9,832 nucleotides of DNA from NCBI GenBank assembly GCA_023441845.1, contig JAEZNF010000515.1, positions 1 through 9,832 on the forward strand, written 5' to 3'. Below, one piece after another: positions 1 through 4,700 of this stretch. Each line of letters starts with the position of its first letter. Positions within the stretch are counted from its first letter, which is position 1. Source of the DNA: Bacillota bacterium. Lineage in GTDB: Bacteria > Bacillota > Clostridia > Acetivibrionales > DSM-2933. The notes below the pieces were generated by a model. The model had not been told where the DNA came from. It made no database searches and worked only from the letters and a program-made list of their open reading frames with translations. The position numbers and the translations under genes were made by a program.

Positions 1-381
1 GAACTGTGTGAAGAAGGCCATTTGATACCGGAAAGTGTAGATGAAAAAACATTTTACACCATTTCTCAAAAAGGCCGAAACACACTTAATTATTTTTTAA
101 ACCTGATACCTCTAGGTGTAAAGAAAAGAATCGATGAAACAATTTCTTCCATCAAAAAAAATATAAAAAACGAAACCCTTATTACCGCGGATTTTATTCC
201 TGAAAGCGAAAAGGAATTCATCGTTAACTGCAAAGTAAATGAGGATAATTTTGCTCTGATTGATCTTAAAATATCTGTTGGAACAAAAAGTGACGCACGT
301 TTAATTTGTAGTAACTGGAAAAAGCATTCTCAGGAGATTTATTCTGAAATAATCAACATCTTGATTAAAAACAGGGAATAA
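1..381 (+). CDS. DUF4364-family protein, 3' part (5' end outside window)
   Basis: The reading frame is open from base 1 to the TAA at 379-381, giving about 126 residues; the real start lies to the left of the window. The visible part opens with the tail of a winged-helix-like segment (an EEGHLIP stretch, then YTISQKGRNTLNYF, the 'YTIT..GR.TL..F' pattern of this family), followed by LIPLGVKKRIDE and a mixed alpha/beta C-terminus. This matches by eye the C-terminal two thirds of DUF4364 proteins of Clostridia (about 170 aa), thought to be DNA-binding, PadR-like regulators; that role is a family inference, not seen here. A TTG at 22-24 is an internal codon, not a start. It is the only plus-strand gene in the window and converges on the 105-aa gene, with a small terminator-like hairpin just after the stop. 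No membrane segment or signal peptide is visible. Confidence 0.75.
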   Translation, partial: ELCEEGHLIPESVDEKTFYTISQKGRNTLNYFLNLIPLGVKKRIDETISSIKKNIKNETLITADFIPESEKEFIVNCKVNEDNFALIDLKISVGTKSDARLICSNWKKHSQEIYSEIINILIKNRE

Positions 382-392
382 CCTATGTATCA

Positions 393-413
393 AGGGGTAA
401 ATCCCTCTTTTTT
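393..413 (+). terminator. Weak rho-independent terminator after the DUF4364 gene
   Basis: AGGGG-TAAA-TCCCT forms a 5-bp stem (one G-U pair) with a four-base loop, followed by C and six Ts (408-413). It starts 12 bases after the DUF4364 stop. The stem is short, so efficiency may be modest. The same hairpin lies downstream of the convergent 105-aa gene, but no comparable T-run is present in that direction. Confidence 0.55.
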
Positions 414-442
414 CCATTGTATTTAATTATTCTCCATACTTT

Positions 443-760
443 TTATCTTCCATAATCAAAATGGGTTGAATCAAAATTCATCAAGTCATTTAAGGTAACT
501 TCCCTTAAAATGGAATCTTTCGGCCATTTAATCCCTTTATTGTTCGCTTCTTTTATCAATGCCAAAAGCTCATGCCTGGCGAAATCAAATTGCAGCCGTG
601 CAAGCTTTATCTCACCATAATCACTTCCTGCATAACTTAAATTAAACTCTGCTCTTTTTAATATCTTAAGTGCTTCTTCTATTCTTTGGGCTAAATCAGG
701 ACTCTTATCACAGGTATTTTCAATATTAGTCGCATAGGATTCAAATTCCATTTCACTCAT
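443..760 (-). CDS. Uncharacterised 105-aa protein
   Basis: I do not recognise a family. The ATG at 760-758 is preceded by a G-rich Shine-Dalgarno-like GGGGG (769-773) with eight bases of spacing, which supports this start over the in-frame Met4. The protein is soluble-looking: no signal peptide and no membrane helix. Residues 20-75 have a helical, charged composition (PDLAQRIEEALKILKRAEFN, then KLARLQFDFARHELLALIKE), which could form a helical hairpin. The C-terminus is aromatic and His/Asp-rich (STHFDYGR). One Cys (residue 17) is present and no catalytic motif is visible. It stands alone, converging on the DUF4364 gene. A perfect palindrome lies 82-103 bases upstream of the start, so regulation by a dimeric repressor is possible. 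Coding nature rests on length, the ribosome site and plausible composition. Confidence 0.6.
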   Translation of the reverse strand: MSEMEFESYATNIENTCDKSPDLAQRIEEALKILKRAEFNLSYAGSDYGEIKLARLQFDFARHELLALIKEANNKGIKWPKDSILREVTLNDLMNFDSTHFDYGR

Positions 761-841
761 TGCATATTCCCCCGTTTATTTGTATTAGTTTGATTGGGCA
801 AATCTATTCTATATTATGTAAATAAAGCTAAAATAGTTCAC

Positions 842-863
842 TTTAAGAACAATTGTTCTTAAA
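842..863. promoter_or_regulatory. Perfect 22-bp palindrome, candidate operator
   Basis: The 22 bases read identically on both strands; the centre is AGAACAATTGTTCT flanked by TTTA/TAAA arms. The core GAAC-N4-GTTC is the core of the Gram-positive SOS (LexA/DinR, 'Cheo') box, although the outer bases (A/T instead of C/G) and one central base depart from the Bacillus consensus. It sits upstream of the 105-aa gene and overlaps the stop codon of the 25-codon ORF. It has no run of Ts after it on either strand, so it is unlikely to be a terminator. Identity as a LexA site is inference. Confidence 0.45.
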
Positions 864-936
864 CCCAAAAACCCTTTTTAGGACCAGTACTTTTATATAA
901 TCTGGAAAAAGTGTCTAATTTAATTATATTACTCAT
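859..936 (-). CDS. Possible 25-aa small protein or leader peptide
   Basis: ATG at 936-934 opens a 25-codon frame ending with TAA at 861-859. An AAAAGGAG Shine-Dalgarno (949-956) stands 12 bases upstream, slightly far but usable. The peptide begins MSNIIKLD and ends STGPKKGFWV: a basic, Gly/Pro-containing tail with a terminal FWV, no Cys, no membrane segment. Two extended -10 sites lie upstream at about 1060 and 1165. The stop codon lies inside the 22-bp palindrome. It could be a real micro-protein, a regulatory leader peptide for the 105-aa gene 98 bases downstream, the remnant of a lost gene (the start resembles ABC-ATPase N-termini, weakly), or chance. No homologue is known to me. Confidence 0.3.
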   Translation of the reverse strand: MSNIIKLDTFSRLYKSTGPKKGFWV

Positions 937-1053
937 ATTAAAGTAATACTCCTTTTCTTTTTGATTAAAAAATACTTTTCCTAATCCCCTATTTTTTATC
1001 GGTAGAAACACTATTTTAATTATGCAATTTTAAAATTCTTATCAGAATACCAT

Positions 1054-1062
1054 ATTATATCA
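1054..1062 (-). promoter_or_regulatory. Extended -10 promoter candidate (proximal)
   Basis: On the minus strand the sequence is TGATATAAT, a perfect TGn-TATAAT extended -10. No good -35 lies 16-18 bases upstream (TTTATA at 17). Transcription would start near 1047, giving a leader of about 110 bases before the 25-codon ORF. Such sequences arise easily in AT-rich DNA, so this is only a candidate. Confidence 0.3.
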
Positions 1063-1160
1063 TTACATCGAATAGATATAAAAACCAATTATATTTGTTA
1101 AATCGACATTCAACCTCCCTTCAAGCCTCATCAAATACATTGCTCGACATACTTTTACTT

Positions 1161-1169
1161 ATTATACCA
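1161..1169 (-). promoter_or_regulatory. Extended -10 promoter candidate (distal)
   Basis: The minus strand reads TGGTATAAT, again a perfect extended -10. TTGATT lies 20 bases upstream, too far for a standard -35. A transcript would start near 1154 and run toward the 25-codon ORF and the 105-aa gene. It lies about 65 bases past the yhbY stop, as expected for an independent unit. Confidence 0.3.
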
Positions 1170-1232
1170 TATTATCAACCTAATTAAATCAACCAAATAT
1201 TCCTATTTAATCAACTTATATCCTCTAACGTC

Positions 1233-1523
1233 TCACGGCAGCTCAATAACTTTATTTTCTTTCGACTCTTTATAAAGCACAAATTTATTTCCAATAACCT
1301 GAACTATATCGGAATCCGTACATTTTGCCGCTTCATTACATGCCTCTCTGGTATCTGTAATAGAATTTTTAAGTACACTTACCTTAATAAGCTCCCTTGC
1401 TTCTAGAGCCTCATTAAACTGCTTAATCATATTCTCATTTATTCCACCCTTTCCAATCTGGAAAATAGGGTCAATTTCATTTGCTAGAGCTCTTAAAAAA
1501 CTACGCTGTTTCCCTGTTATCAT
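1233..1523 (-). CDS. yhbY: YhbY/YqeI-family RNA-binding protein (CRM domain)
   Basis: A 96-residue single-domain protein, the usual length of bacterial YhbY. It begins with the family pattern MITGKQRSFLRALAN, has the conserved loop QIGKGGI (GxGG RNA-binding loop, residues about 22-28) and the C-terminal strand QVIGNKFVLYKES. The CRM fold (IF3-C-like) binds rRNA, and bacterial members associate with pre-50S particles, so it is expected to act in large-subunit assembly in the cytoplasm. An AAGGAG (1535-1540) precedes the ATG by 11 bases. It lies two genes downstream of obgE, a common linkage in Firmicutes, but with a 62-aa orphan and a terminator between. In many relatives nadD and yqeK follow; here the region downstream is non-coding. 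No promoter is obvious between the preceding terminator and the gene, so it may depend on read-through or a weak promoter. Confidence 0.93.
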   Translation of the reverse strand: MITGKQRSFLRALANEIDPIFQIGKGGINENMIKQFNEALEARELIKVSVLKNSITDTREACNEAAKCTDSDIVQVIGNKFVLYKESKENKVIELP

Positions 1524-1561
1524 ATTTATAGCATCTCCTTATATAATGGTTATGTAAAGGG

Positions 1562-1583
1562 CCTGATTTCCCTTCGGGAAATG
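1562..1583 (-). other. Stable hairpin in the yhbY leader
   Basis: On the minus strand ATTTCCC-GAA-GGGAAAT makes a perfect 7-bp stem, extended by GCC/GGC with a two-base bulge. No run of Ts follows (next bases CCTTTACATAA), so it does not look like a terminator. It begins within 20 bases of the end of the preceding terminator and sits about 40 bases before the yhbY start. It may protect the 5' end of the yhbY message or be a second, weak termination element. Confidence 0.4.
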
Positions 1584-1590
1584 GCACCAA

Positions 1591-1620
1591 TTAAAAGGGA
1601 TAGAACTGTATTCTATCCCT
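1591..1620 (-). terminator. Rho-independent terminator after the 62-aa gene
   Basis: Reading the minus strand, AGGGATAGAA and TTCTATCCCT form a perfect 10-bp stem around the loop TACAG, followed directly by TTTTAATT. The hairpin starts five bases after the TAA of the 62-aa gene. Length and pairing make it one of the two clearest terminators in the window. It separates the 62-aa gene from yhbY. Confidence 0.85.
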
Positions 1621-1625
1621 CACGC

Positions 1626-1814
1626 TTATTCTTCAATCTCTTTACGAGTTTTTCTTCTGTGTATTTCATAGTCTGGATCACCTTTTTTCCACCCGCTCCT
1701 GCTCTTTTCGACCACCAGTACACGTGATGATTCGTTCACAACAAAGTCGTTCTTCATTAGACAAAAGTATGCAACATCGCCGCTTTTACAATTATCACAT
1801 TTAACGCACTCCAT
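1626..1814 (-). CDS. Uncharacterised 62-aa protein with a CxxCxxC N-terminus
   Basis: I cannot assign a family. The protein begins MECVKCDNCKSGDVAYFC: Cys at 3, 6, 9 and 18, a spacing that could hold zinc or another metal. The C-terminal half is highly charged (KSRSGWKKGDPDYEIHRRKT, then RKEIEE), suggesting nucleic-acid or ribosome contact; this is inference. It has its own promoter-like site (1882-1911) and a strong terminator right after the stop, which supports a real transcribed gene. Between obgE and yhbY it keeps company with ribosome-assembly factors. The start is odd: the only good Shine-Dalgarno, GGAGG (1830-1834), is 15 bases from the ATG, while in-frame ATA and ATT codons lie closer. 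Either a weak GGG near the ATG serves, or a non-standard start adds a few residues. Confidence 0.65.
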   Translation of the reverse strand: MECVKCDNCKSGDVAYFCLMKNDFVVNESSRVLVVEKSRSGWKKGDPDYEIHRRKTRKEIEE

Positions 1815-1881
1815 AATCCCTATTATTGACCTCCGTTCAAAGGATATAGGTATACAGCTAAAATATTAACCATACACTTAT

Positions 1882-1911
1882 ATTTTACAACAAAACCCAT
1901 ATACTTGTCCA
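1882..1911 (-). promoter_or_regulatory. Sigma-A-type promoter for the 62-aa gene
   Basis: Minus strand: TGGACA (-35, 5 of 6 matches, 1906-1911), an 18-base spacer and TAAAAT (-10, 5 of 6, 1882-1887). Transcription would start near 1875, leaving a leader of about 60 bases that contains the GGAGG at 1830-1834. Confidence 0.5.
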
Positions 1912-1921
1912 GTGCTTGCGT

Positions 1922-1939
1922 GTGTATACACGGTATACC
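1922..1939. promoter_or_regulatory. Two adjacent palindromes upstream of the promoter, operator-like
   Basis: GTGTATACAC (1922-1931, perfect 10-bp palindrome) abuts GGTATACC (1932-1939, perfect 8-bp palindrome), both centred on GTATAC. They end 11 bases upstream of the -35 of the 62-aa gene. A further GGTATAC lies in its leader at 1849-1855. Repeated GTATAC cores on both sides of a promoter look like binding sites for a dimeric regulator. No regulator is identified. Confidence 0.35.
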
Positions 1940-2092
1940 CTTCCAAAATATTTACTTTTTATTGCATTATTGCCAATTTTTCTACATTATTGTCGTGCAA
2001 GTATTCATTCCAATATGTCGAACGCTTTTATGACTTTTTGAATCCTTGTAAATGGCCGCTTAAATCAAAGCAGAAAAGCTGTAAATACTCAC

Positions 2093-3367
2093 TTATTTTA
2101 CATAATCAAATTCCAGATCATACATTTTAACTGTATCACCCTCTTTAATCCCCATTTCCTCCAGTTCATCAATAACACCCTTCTTTTTTATGGACCTTTG
2201 AAAATACTGAAGTGATTCGTAATTATTGAAATTAGTTGAGCCAACAACTTTCCTTACCCAATTTCCTTCAACAATAAAGACATTATTTTCTCTATGTATC
2301 TGGAAAGGCTTTTCCTCTTCCGCTGTATAAACAACCACTTCCTCCGATTCATCAAAAAGTATTGTATCGGGGATGGTTTTAAGAACACTGCCTGTGTATT
2401 GCATGAGTTCTCTTACACCTTGATTTGCAGCAGCCGATATCGGAAAAACCTTGTATCCCTTCTGCTCAATCACCTCAGTAAACCTTTTGAGGTTTTCCTG
2501 GGCCTCAGGAATATCCATTTTATTTGCTGCAACAATTTGCGTCCTTGTAGAGAGCACTTCATTATATTTTTTAAGCTCATCGTTTATAATTTCAAAATCC
2601 TTAACAGGGTCTCTTCCCTCTATCGACGAAACATCAACTACATGTATAAGCAGTTTTGTCCTTTCAACATGCTTTAAAAATTCATGTCCGAGCCCGGTAC
2701 CTTCATGCGCACCCTCAATAAGGCCTGGAATATCAGCTATGACAAAATTAGTATCCCCATCAAATTCTACAACCCCAAGGTTAGGTTCGATAGTTGTGAA
2801 ATGGTAATCGGCAATCTTGGGTTTTGCAGCAGATACCATTGAAAGCAGTGTTGACTTTCCCACGTTTGGAAACCCTATAAGTCCTACATCAGCCAAAAGC
2901 TTCAATTCAAGTATGACCCATCTCTCTTCTCCAAGGTCACCGCTCTTTGCAAAGTTGGGAATCTGTCTTGTGGGAGTGGCAAAATGCTGGTTACCCCTTC
3001 CGCCCTTTCCTCCCTTTGCTATTACAGCAGAACTCCCTGCCTCGGTTAGGTCTGCGAGTATCCTCCCTGTTGCCTCATCTTTTATAATAGTTCCGGGAGG
3101 TACTTTAATAATAAGATCCTCCGCGCTGCGGCCGGTACAATTGGCAGCGCCGCCATCTTTTCCCGCTTCAGCCTTATAATGCTTTTTATACCTGAAGTCC
3201 ATAAGGGTTCTAACCCCTTCGTCAACCACAAAAATGACATCTCCGCCTCTTCCGCCGTCTCCTCCGTCAGGCCCGCCGGAAGGCTTATACTTCTCCCTGT
3301 GAAATGAAACCGCACCATTTCCGCCATTCCCAGCCTTTACATATATCCTGCTGTTATCTATAAACAT
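2093..3367 (-). CDS. obgE: GTPase ObgE/CgtA, 50S assembly factor
   Basis: Obg-family GTPase that binds the 50S subunit late in assembly and links growth to nucleotide (GTP/ppGpp) status; cytoplasmic and essential in most bacteria. Numbering here runs from a GTG at 3376: glycine-rich Obg fold (about 1-158, with GGPDGGDGGRGGDV), then the G domain with G1 GFPNVGKST (168-176), G2 TTI (194-196), G3 DIPG (215-218), G4 NKMD (285-288) and G5 SAA (314-316), then the C-terminal OCT domain (about 350-425). All motifs are intact. I prefer the ATG at 3367 (424 aa): it gives the family's usual MFIDNSRIYVKAG start, and GGGAG (3376-3380) lies eight bases upstream, whereas that same element overlaps the GTG. 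The gene lies after the rpmA terminator with its own promoter. The 3' side has no clear terminator. Confidence 0.97.
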   Translation of the reverse strand: MFIDNSRIYVKAGNGGNGAVSFHREKYKPSGGPDGGDGGRGGDVIFVVDEGVRTLMDFRYKKHYKAEAGKDGGAANCTGRSAEDLIIKVPPGTIIKDEATGRILADLTEAGSSAVIAKGGKGGRGNQHFATPTRQIPNFAKSGDLGEERWVILELKLLADVGLIGFPNVGKSTLLSMVSAAKPKIADYHFTTIEPNLGVVEFDGDTNFVIADIPGLIEGAHEGTGLGHEFLKHVERTKLLIHVVDVSSIEGRDPVKDFEIINDELKKYNEVLSTRTQIVAANKMDIPEAQENLKRFTEVIEQKGYKVFPISAAANQGVRELMQYTGSVLKTIPDTILFDESEEVVVYTAEEEKPFQIHRENNVFIVEGNWVRKVVGSTNFNNYESLQYFQRSIKKKGVIDELEEMGIKEGDTVKMYDLEFDYVK

Positions 3368-3433
3368 ATTTTTCACTCCCGCAGTAGCGCTCTTATTCCT
3401 TTAAATAGAGCTTCATACTTAATCTTGACAAAT

Positions 3434-3463
3434 AACATAAAATCGAATAAAAATAACCGTCAA
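3434..3463 (-). promoter_or_regulatory. Promoter candidate for obgE
   Basis: Minus strand TTGACG (-35, 5 of 6, 3458-3463), 18-base spacer, TATGTT (-10, 4 of 6, 3434-3439). It lies between the rpmA terminator and obgE, where a promoter is needed. The start point would be near 3427, a leader of about 60 bases. Confidence 0.45.
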
Positions 3464-3507
3464 ACAAATCTAAAATGTGTTATCTTTATCTATTATTCCT
3501 CTAAAGA

Positions 3508-3537
3508 TAAAAATAAATCCCGGTTTTGGCCGGGATT
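3508..3537 (-). terminator. Rho-independent terminator of the rplU-prp-rpmA unit
   Basis: AATCCCGG (3530-3537, read on the minus strand) pairs with CCGGGATT (3516-3523) around a six-base loop, followed by TATTTTTATC. It lies about 45 bases after the rpmA stop. On the plus strand the same stem is followed by ATATTTTT, so it could also stop transcription in that direction. Confidence 0.85.
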
Positions 3538-3580
3538 ATATTTTTAATATTCAGGAATTTCAAAAAAACAACCTGATTTA

Positions 3581-3859
3581 TTATGCTTGAACTACGCTAA
3601 CCTGCTTTTTATCCTTATTCAATCTTCCGAACTTAACTTTTCCGTCTACCAATGCGAAAAGTGTATCATCAGATCCTTTTCCTACATTTACTCCCGGATG
3701 AATCTTTGTTCCTCTTTGCCTGACAAGGATATTTCCAGCCAAAACAAACTGTCCGTCTCCTCTTTTAACTCCAAGTCTTTTCGATTCGCTGTCACGCCCG
3801 TTCCTGGAGCTACCAACTCCCTTTTTATGAGCAAACAATTGTAAATTTACTCTAATCAT
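3581..3859 (-). CDS. rpmA: 50S ribosomal protein L27 with Prp-cleavable N-terminus
   Basis: bL27 lies near the peptidyl-transferase centre and its mature N-terminus reaches the tRNA ends. The 92-residue product carries the family signature ([19 protein letters not shown], then [20 protein letters not shown] and a DKKQVSV end). Before the universal AHKKG comes the nine-residue extension MIRVNLQLF. This is the Firmicutes-type pre-sequence, known in Staphylococcus aureus to be cut by Prp after the Phe; here the cut would fall between Phe9 and Ala10. The gene starts two bases after the prp stop, and its AGGAGG lies within the last codons of prp (GAGGAGGTGTAG), so the two are likely translationally coupled. 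Confidence 0.97.
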   Translation of the reverse strand: MIRVNLQLFAHKKGVGSSRNGRDSESKRLGVKRGDGQFVLAGNILVRQRGTKIHPGVNVGKGSDDTLFALVDGKVKFGRLNKDKKQVSVVQA

Positions 3860-3861
3860 AA

Positions 3862-4221
3862 CTACACCTCCTCATCCAAAATCGAAATATACTTCTTATA
3901 TGATGGAGTATATTTAAGTTGTTCAAAACCAACTCTTACAGTTTCAAGAATAACCTTGACCATATTTTTTTTATCTTCGGAAATATCGTACGGAATGACA
4001 CACTTTAAGTATCCAAGCCTTTCGGTAAGGACTTTAGGGCCCTTTCTGCTTTTAAGCTTAATCCCGGCAAGCTCTTCAAGAGCATTTGCTCCGGTATACG
4101 CTATGGCGGAAACCGCGGCGCAAACCAAATCCTTCCCCGGTTCATCGGCATATGCGTGACCTTCTACTGTATATTCCCAAATAAATCCGGTCTTATCCCT
4201 GACTATATGAACTTTAACCAT
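3862..4221 (-). CDS. prp: Ribosomal-processing cysteine protease Prp (YsxB)
   Basis: Prp removes the N-terminal extension of L27 in Firmicutes. The 119-residue protein has the family hallmark [20 protein letters not shown], holding the catalytic His22 and Cys34 in the same positions as the characterised S. aureus enzyme. It sits between L21 and L27, the conserved order, and its substrate is the next gene. The start at ATG 4219-4221 has only a weak AGGGA (4227-4231) five bases upstream, much poorer than the AAGGAGG of rplU or the AGGAGG of rpmA. A hairpin also lies just upstream. Both would keep the protease scarce relative to the ribosomal proteins (inference). Confidence 0.95.
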   Translation of the reverse strand: MVKVHIVRDKTGFIWEYTVEGHAYADEPGKDLVCAAVSAIAYTGANALEELAGIKLKSRKGPKVLTERLGYLKCVIPYDISEDKKNMVKVILETVRVGFEQLKYTPSYKKYISILDEEV

Positions 4222-4234
4222 TGTTATCCCTATA

Positions 4235-4276
4235 TTGGATGTACTTAAAAATTTACATTACGTACTGCACATCCAA
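4235..4276 (-). other. Inverted repeat in the rplU-prp gap
   Basis: TTGGATGT and ACATCCAA are perfect 8-bp arms (4269-4276 and 4235-4242) separated by 26 bases. Inside, two GTAC copies (4241-4244, 4262-4265) offer an alternative extended pairing. The 3' arm ends four bases before the weak prp ribosome site. No T-run follows. It may be a message-processing site or a brake on prp translation. Confidence 0.45.
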
Positions 4277-4286
4277 CTAATAAAGG

Positions 4287-4300
4287 CGCATTTTTATGCG
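4287..4300 (-). other. Short hairpin across the rplU stop codon
   Basis: CGCAT-AAAA-ATGCG forms a perfect 5-bp stem with a four-base loop; the rplU TAA (4294-4296) is partly in the loop. Bases CCTTTATT follow, too weak for a full terminator. Together with the neighbouring inverted repeat it could trim or attenuate the message between rplU and prp. Confidence 0.35.
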
Positions 4301-4605
4301 TTTATCTTTTCAATCTGAACCTTTGTAAAAGGCTGTCTATGGCCTTGTTTCCTTCTGTAGCCTTTTTTAGGCTTATATTTGAAGATTATTACTTTTCTTT
4401 CTTTACCGTGGCCTAATACTTTACCACTTACACTTGCTGATGCAATTACAGGACTTCCGAAATTAACGGAACCTTCATTGGAAACTGCAAGAACCTTGTC
4501 AAAAGTAACAGTAGAACCTTCTTCAGCAGTTAATTTTTCAATGAAGACGATATCACCTTCCTGAACTTTATACTGCTTTCCACCTGTCTCAATAACAGCG
4601 TACAT
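4294..4605 (-). CDS. rplU: 50S ribosomal protein L21
   Basis: bL21 is an early-binding 23S rRNA protein of the 50S subunit. The 103-residue length is normal. It starts with [14 protein letters not shown] and carries the C-terminal signature [20 protein letters not shown], both diagnostic. A near-perfect Shine-Dalgarno AAGGAGG (4613-4619) lies seven bases before the ATG. It is first of the rplU-prp-rpmA block and follows rng after a 95-base structured gap that fits the Firmicutes L21 leader, so its expression is probably autoregulated. Confidence 0.97.
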   Translation of the reverse strand: MYAVIETGGKQYKVQEGDIVFIEKLTAEEGSTVTFDKVLAVSNEGSVNFGSPVIASASVSGKVLGHGKERKVIIFKYKPKKGYRRKQGHRQPFTKVQIEKINA

Positions 4606-4619
4606 GCTAACACCTCCTT

Positions 4620-4690
4620 AACACAGTCTCGCCGGTAAGGGCAGCAATTTTAATTGCATTTATTTAAGGGCCCGTGCCGTGCGGCTACCA
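4620..4690 (-). ncRNA. Candidate ribosomal protein L21 leader
   Basis: Firmicutes carry a known structured cis-regulatory leader (Rfam 'L21_leader') in front of rplU-ysxB-rpmA, exactly this gene order. The 95 bases between rng and rplU are unusually GC-rich for a spacer here and can fold: on the minus strand GCAAT-TAAA-ATTGC (4644-4657) is enclosed by GGGC (about 4667-4670) and GCCC (4639-4642); GCC-GCAC-GGC makes a second small stem upstream; and TGGTA can pair with TACCG across the element. The assignment rests on position plus these pairings; I could not test it against the family model. Confidence 0.55.
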
Positions 4691-4700
4691 AAGCATTTTA

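Larger units (their letters stand above)
937..1232. other. AT-rich intergenic region downstream of yhbY
   Basis: Very AT-rich, no reading frame of useful length on either strand and no recognisable RNA. It contains two minus-strand extended -10 elements (listed separately), the Shine-Dalgarno of the 25-codon ORF, and a GGGAGG at about 1115-1120 that precedes only a three-codon frame. No convincing rho-independent terminator follows yhbY, so read-through into this region is possible. Confidence 0.5.

Noticed and set aside
842..863. Palindrome read as a rho-independent terminator for the 25-codon ORF
   Set aside because: The stem is AT-rich with almost no loop and there is no T-run after it on either strand.
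1115..1120. GGGAGG followed by ATG in the yhbY downstream region, as a small gene
   Set aside because: The frame closes after three codons.
1912..2130. 72-codon plus-strand frame between the 62-aa gene and obgE
   Set aside because: It overlaps the 3' end of obgE, has no ATG start with a ribosome site, and its Cys/Phe/Tyr-rich composition is typical of AT-rich non-coding DNA.
2294..3179. Three plus-strand frames of 118-127 codons opposite obgE
   Set aside because: They are antisense shadows of a strongly conserved GTPase gene and carry no recognisable motif.
3082..3327. 81-codon minus-strand frame inside obgE
   Set aside because: It lies entirely within the obgE Obg-fold coding region in another frame, with no ribosome site of its own.
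3481..3509. TATCTTTA/TAAAGATA inverted repeat near the rpmA terminator
   Set aside because: An AT-only 8-bp stem with a 12-base loop next to a much better terminator; probably incidental in AT-rich DNA.
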